Positions 61,170 to 64,000 of a stretch of 64,000 nucleotides of DNA are shown piece by piece. The first letter of the stretch is position 1, and every line of letters begins with the position of its first letter. The translations under genes were made by a program, and so were the position numbers. The stretch spans positions 1 to 64,000 of the forward strand of contig JAEEMF010000026.1 of assembly GCA_016283075.1 (NCBI GenBank), in the 5' to 3' direction. Source of the stretch: Bacilli bacterium (GTDB lineage Bacteria > Bacillota_I > Bacilli_A > RF39 > UBA660). Below the pieces are notes generated by a model. It was not told the DNA's origin, searched no databases, and saw nothing but the letters and a program-made list of their open reading frames with translations.

Positions 61170-63113
61170 ATGACTGGCATTTATAATTTATATATTCCAG
61201 TATGTGGATTATTTATAGAATTGCTTTGCGGAGTAGTTTTTTTCTTAAAGAAAAGAATAACTAATAAAGAGACCGCAGTTTTTTCTAGAGTACTTATATA
61301 TGGACTTATTGATAGCATATTAATGGTGGCAATTATTTATATTGGTTTATTTAATCCTGATAAAGTAAAATTACTTGGTTTTTTAAATAAATTTGATTAT
61401 GCTATGTATATATTATTTTCTAGTAATTTATTTTTATATGTTTATTATGTTACATCACAGAAAACTCTTGTAGAAAAAACAAAAATATATAGATTTTTCT
61501 TTTTCTTAACTACAGTAATAGACATAATTGTTATACTATCTTTATTATTCTTAGACATTAATATACATAATAATAGAATAGTTATGTATAGTGATGGACC
61601 AGCTCTTACTAGTATGTTGATTGGATGTGGAATATATTTTGCAGCAATGATTATATGCCTAATCATAAATTATAAGAGAGCAATTACTAAGAAGTTAGCG
61701 CCACTTTATAGTTTAATATTCTTATTTGCAATTGTATTTGTTTTAAATAGTGTTGATAAATCAATAGTAATTAGTTCTGCTATAATAGCATATGTTAACT
61801 TAATAATGTTATTTTCAATAGAAAATCCTGATGTTAAAATGCTTGAACAAGTATCATTTGCTAAAGAACAAGCTGAACTATCTAATCAAATAAAGACTAG
61901 TTTCTTATCTAGTATGAGTTGTGAGATTCGTACTCCTTTAAATGCAATAATGTGTTTATCTGAAGATAACTTAAGATATAGAGAAGAACTTCCTAAAGAA
62001 GTAATTGAAAACTGCGAAGATATAAATCATGCAGGAGATACTTTAAATGAAATAGTAACAAATATTCTTGAAATGAATAGAATTGAATCTAATCAAATGG
62101 AAGTAGTTGAAGTAGATTATAATTTTGCTAGAGAAGTAAGATTACTATGTGAAAAACTTAAAAAACGTATTGGAGAGAAAAACGTCTTCTTTAAATTCCA
62201 TGTAGCAGATGATGTACCATATAATTTACATGGTGATAGAGATAAAGTAATTAGTATAGTTAGTAATGTAGTAAGTAATGCTATTAAGTATACTGATGAA
62301 GGAGAAATTACTTTAGAGATTAAATGTATTAATGATAATAATAAGAAAATTAGTAACTTATATATTTCTTGTCAAGATACAGGAAGAGGTATAAGACAAG
62401 ATGAATTTTCTAAAATCTTTAATAAGTTTGAAAGATTAGGAGTAGAAAAAGATACAAGTATTCAAGGTACAGGACTAGGACTATCTATAACAAAATCACT
62501 TGTTGAAATGTTAGGTGGTAATATAACAGTTAGTTCTCAGTATGGTAAAGGTTCTATCTTTATTATTAATATTCCACAAAAGATAAGTGATGCTCCAGTA
62601 GAAAAGAAAGAAGTAGTATATAATAATGATACTAAAGTATCTTATGGTAATAAGAAAGTACTTTTAGTAGATGAAGATAAAGTTAATATAAAGATTTATC
62701 GTAAAGAACTTGAAGACTTTAATTTAACAATAGATGAATGTAATTGTTCAAGTGAATGTTTTGAAAAAATTATTACTGGAAGAGAATATAGTTTAATACT
62801 AATGTCACTTTCACTAGAAGAATTAAATGGATATAAAACACTTGAAAGATTAAAAGAAAACCCAACATTTGAAATACCAGTTATAGCATTAACAAATGAT
62901 CCAGATGCTGATATAGAAAAGATAAAAAGTAGTGGATTTTATGACTGTGTTATAAAATCATTTACTAAAGAAGAAATGAAGGAAAAACTAGATAAACTAT
63001 TTAGAAAAACTAATTTTGGAGATAACTTTGTAATGGAAGCATTTTCTGATATGTCTAAACCAGTTAAAGATATCGTTATTCCAAATAGTGTAGATGCTAG
63101 TAATAATGATTAG
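61170..63113 (+). CDS. Degenerate hybrid histidine kinase (no phospho-His, no phospho-Asp)
   Basis: A 647-aa protein. Seven or so membrane helices (residues ~5-215) precede a coiled coil, an H-box, a kinase ATPase domain and a receiver domain. The H-box reads [14 protein letters not shown]: Cys251 stands where the phosphorylated His should be. The ATPase domain keeps N-A-I-K-Y-T (N box), D-T-G-R-G-I (G1) and G-T-G-L-G-L-S-I (G2). The receiver has [13 protein letters not shown], so the phosphoacceptor Asp is Ser546, with V-D-E-D and V-I-K-S-F kept. It should bind ATP but not phosphotransfer normally. Start ATG 61170; GTG 61161 is in the ribosome site. Confidence 0.88.
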   Translation: MTGIYNLYIPVCGLFIELLCGVVFFLKKRITNKETAVFSRVLIYGLIDSILMVAIIYIGLFNPDKVKLLGFLNKFDYAMYILFSSNLFLYVYYVTSQKTLVEKTKIYRFFFFLTTVIDIIVILSLLFLDINIHNNRIVMYSDGPALTSMLIGCGIYFAAMIICLIINYKRAITKKLAPLYSLIFLFAIVFVLNSVDKSIVISSAIIAYVNLIMLFSIENPDVKMLEQVSFAKEQAELSNQIKTSFLSSMSCEIRTPLNAIMCLSEDNLRYREELPKEVIENCEDINHAGDTLNEIVTNILEMNRIESNQMEVVEVDYNFAREVRLLCEKLKKRIGEKNVFFKFHVADDVPYNLHGDRDKVISIVSNVVSNAIKYTDEGEITLEIKCINDNNKKISNLYISCQDTGRGIRQDEFSKIFNKFERLGVEKDTSIQGTGLGLSITKSLVEMLGGNITVSSQYGKGSIFIINIPQKISDAPVEKKEVVYNNDTKVSYGNKKVLLVDEDKVNIKIYRKELEDFNLTIDECNCSSECFEKIITGREYSLILMSLSLEELNGYKTLERLKENPTFEIPVIALTNDPDADIEKIKSSGFYDCVIKSFTKEEMKEKLDKLFRKTNFGDNFVMEAFSDMSKPVKDIVIPNSVDASNND

Positions 63114-63121
63114 GAGGATTT

Positions 63122-63670
63122 ATGGATTACGAAAAATTAAAAGGAACTAAAACAGAAGAAAACTTAATGAAAGCTTTTGCCGGAGAAAGCCAGGCTCGTA
63201 ATAAGTACACATATTACGCTTCTAAGGCTAAGAAAGATGGTTATGAACAAATAGCTGCTATCTTTGAAGAAACAGCAGGAAATGAAAAAGAACATGCTAA
63301 AATGTGGTTTAAATATCTACATAACGGAGAAGTACCATCTACTATAGATAATTTAAAAGAAGCTGCTGATGGTGAAAACTATGAGTGGACTGATATGTAC
63401 TCTGAGTTTGCTAAAACTGCTGAAGAAGAAGGATTTACTGAGCTTGCATTAAAGTTTAAACAAGTAGGAGAAATAGAAAAACATCATGAAGAAAGATATC
63501 GTAAATTACTTAAAAATATTGAAGATGAAGTAGTATTCTCTAAAGATGGAGATAAAATTTGGGTATGCCGTAACTGCGGACACATCGTAGTAGGAAAGAA
63601 AGCACCTAATGTATGTCCTGTATGTAGTCACCCACAAAGTTACTTTGAATTAAAAGCTGAAAACTATTAA
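63122..63670 (+). CDS. Rubrerythrin
   Basis: A 182-aa rubrerythrin, a peroxide-reducing non-haem iron protein of anaerobes. The ferritin-like di-iron domain has [15 protein letters not shown] and [11 protein letters not shown] (first helices), then E-E-E-G-F-T-E and E-I-E-K-H-H-E-E-R. The C-terminal rubredoxin domain has C-R-N-C-G (residues ~149-153) and C-P-V-C (~166-169). GGAGGATTT precedes ATG; 8 nt after the pseudokinase gene, so probably co-transcribed. It supports an anaerobic or microaerobic host. Confidence 0.95.
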   Translation: MDYEKLKGTKTEENLMKAFAGESQARNKYTYYASKAKKDGYEQIAAIFEETAGNEKEHAKMWFKYLHNGEVPSTIDNLKEAADGENYEWTDMYSEFAKTAEEEGFTELALKFKQVGEIEKHHEERYRKLLKNIEDEVVFSKDGDKIWVCRNCGHIVVGKKAPNVCPVCSHPQSYFELKAENY

Positions 63671-63694
63671 AAACCACTTAAAAGTGGTTTTTTT
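63669..63694 (+). terminator. Intrinsic terminator after rubrerythrin
   Basis: AAAACCACTT (63669-63678) / AAGTGGTTTT (63681-63690) and T tail. Confidence 0.88.
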
Positions 63695-63753
63695 CTTGCA
63701 TTTAAAAGAAATTTTTTATATGATAGAAGTAGTTTTTTATATAGGAGGGTATT

Positions 63754-64000
63754 ATGGTTTGTTTAAAATATGATGTATGCGGATATGTAAGAATGTTACT
63801 TAATAGTAGTCATTATAATGATTCTTACAAAAAGAAAGTATCGGATTTATTCTTTAACTATTTAGATGTAGATAATTTTAATAATGTAAATATGATTAAA
63901 GAGTTAATAAGTAATTTTGAAGATCTTGCTATTGAATATGACGGAGAAGCAATAGCAGACTTTACAAGATTTTTCCAAAGTAAAGATATAGATAAACTAG
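63754..64000 (+). CDS. Unknown helical protein (5' part only)
   Basis: An open frame from ATG 63754, with TAGGAGGGT 4 nt upstream, runs to the window end (82 codons). It begins M-V-C-L-K-Y-D-V-C-G-Y-V-R-M-L-L and is helical and acidic after that. No family recognised from the visible part. Confidence 0.6.
   Translation, partial: MVCLKYDVCGYVRMLLNSSHYNDSYKKKVSDLFFNYLDVDNFNNVNMIKELISNFEDLAIEYDGEAIADFTRFFQSKDIDKL

Noticed and set aside
1..64000. CRISPR array, insertion sequence or prophage
   Set aside because: I saw no regularly spaced direct repeats, no transposase or integrase frame and no phage structural genes; only the ORF6N gene and the toxin-antitoxin pair hint at mobility.

Overview
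The window is a very AT-rich, gene-dense chromosomal segment of a low-GC Bacillota. DnaB and DnaI loader genes, a T-box ahead of thrS, SipW-type signal peptidases and short leaderless-looking TATAAT promoters all point to the Bacilli/Mollicutes side. I infer an uncultivated gut-type Bacilli relative (RF39/Erysipelotrichia-like), but no rRNA is present to prove it. UGA is a normal stop here (yidD, the argF-like gene at 53606-54595 and the HTH/protease gene at 51173-52210 all end in TGA, and Trp is TGG), so the standard bacterial code applies.

Layout. 1-13.4 kb is mostly housekeeping: a tRNA-Glu 3' end, tRNA-Ser(GCU), a Pr6Pr-like membrane protein, an RluA-type pseudouridine synthase, a ZnuA-like lipoprotein with yidD (minus strand), rnc, a YebC regulator, lepB, an exported protein, a PH-domain protein, dnaB-dnaI, an odd RNB-type nuclease, and a T-box that controls an unknown 183-aa gene plus a ThrRS lacking the TGS domain. 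A DUF362 protein follows.

14.4-35.1 kb is the most interesting part: a ~20-kb cell-surface locus. It starts with a strong extended -10 promoter, a membrane-anchored protein and three tandem paralogous secreted proteins with SipW/TasA-style N termini (hydrophobic segment followed by S/T-Y/F-A-W-F/L). Then come a 47-aa protein and a coiled-coil protein, a CYTH protein, a 1175-aa beta-rich adhesin-like protein, two small camelysin-like proteins, a signal-peptidase-like protein without catalytic residues, a SipW-type peptidase fused to a ~580-aa cytoplasmic region, a membrane-anchored McrB-like AAA+ ATPase, a DUF2357/McrC-like protein, a second SipW-type peptidase, another AWF-type secreted protein, and a convergent TasA-like gene. 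I read this as a surface-fibre or secreted-matrix system with its own dedicated processing enzymes and a co-opted AAA+ module; this is inference from gene order and motifs.

35.3-48.4 kb carries an unknown helical protein, a MacB/Bce-type ABC exporter, an ORF6N protein flanked upstream by two palindromes, an OmpR/HK two-component pair, several unknown proteins (including a tandem paralogue pair), a HelD-type helicase, a nitroreductase and an acetyltransferase. 48.5-52.2 kb looks accessory: a protein with an RN-x3-H (HEPN-type) motif, an internally duplicated exported protein and a HigB-like toxin with an HTH/ImmA-type protease partner under a palindromic operator.

52.3-59.2 kb is an arginine deiminase operon (arcA, arcB, and carbamate kinase fused in one chain to an ArcD/YfcC-like transporter) followed by a substrate-binding/permease fusion and ATPase of a polar amino acid ABC transporter, plausibly feeding it. 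59.2-64 kb has a Nudix hydrolase, GNAT acetyltransferase, PlsC-type acyltransferase, a degenerate hybrid histidine kinase (His to Cys, receiver Asp to Ser), rubrerythrin and a partial unknown gene. No intergenic stretch above 300 bases is empty; the largest (10757-11032) is the T-box leader.
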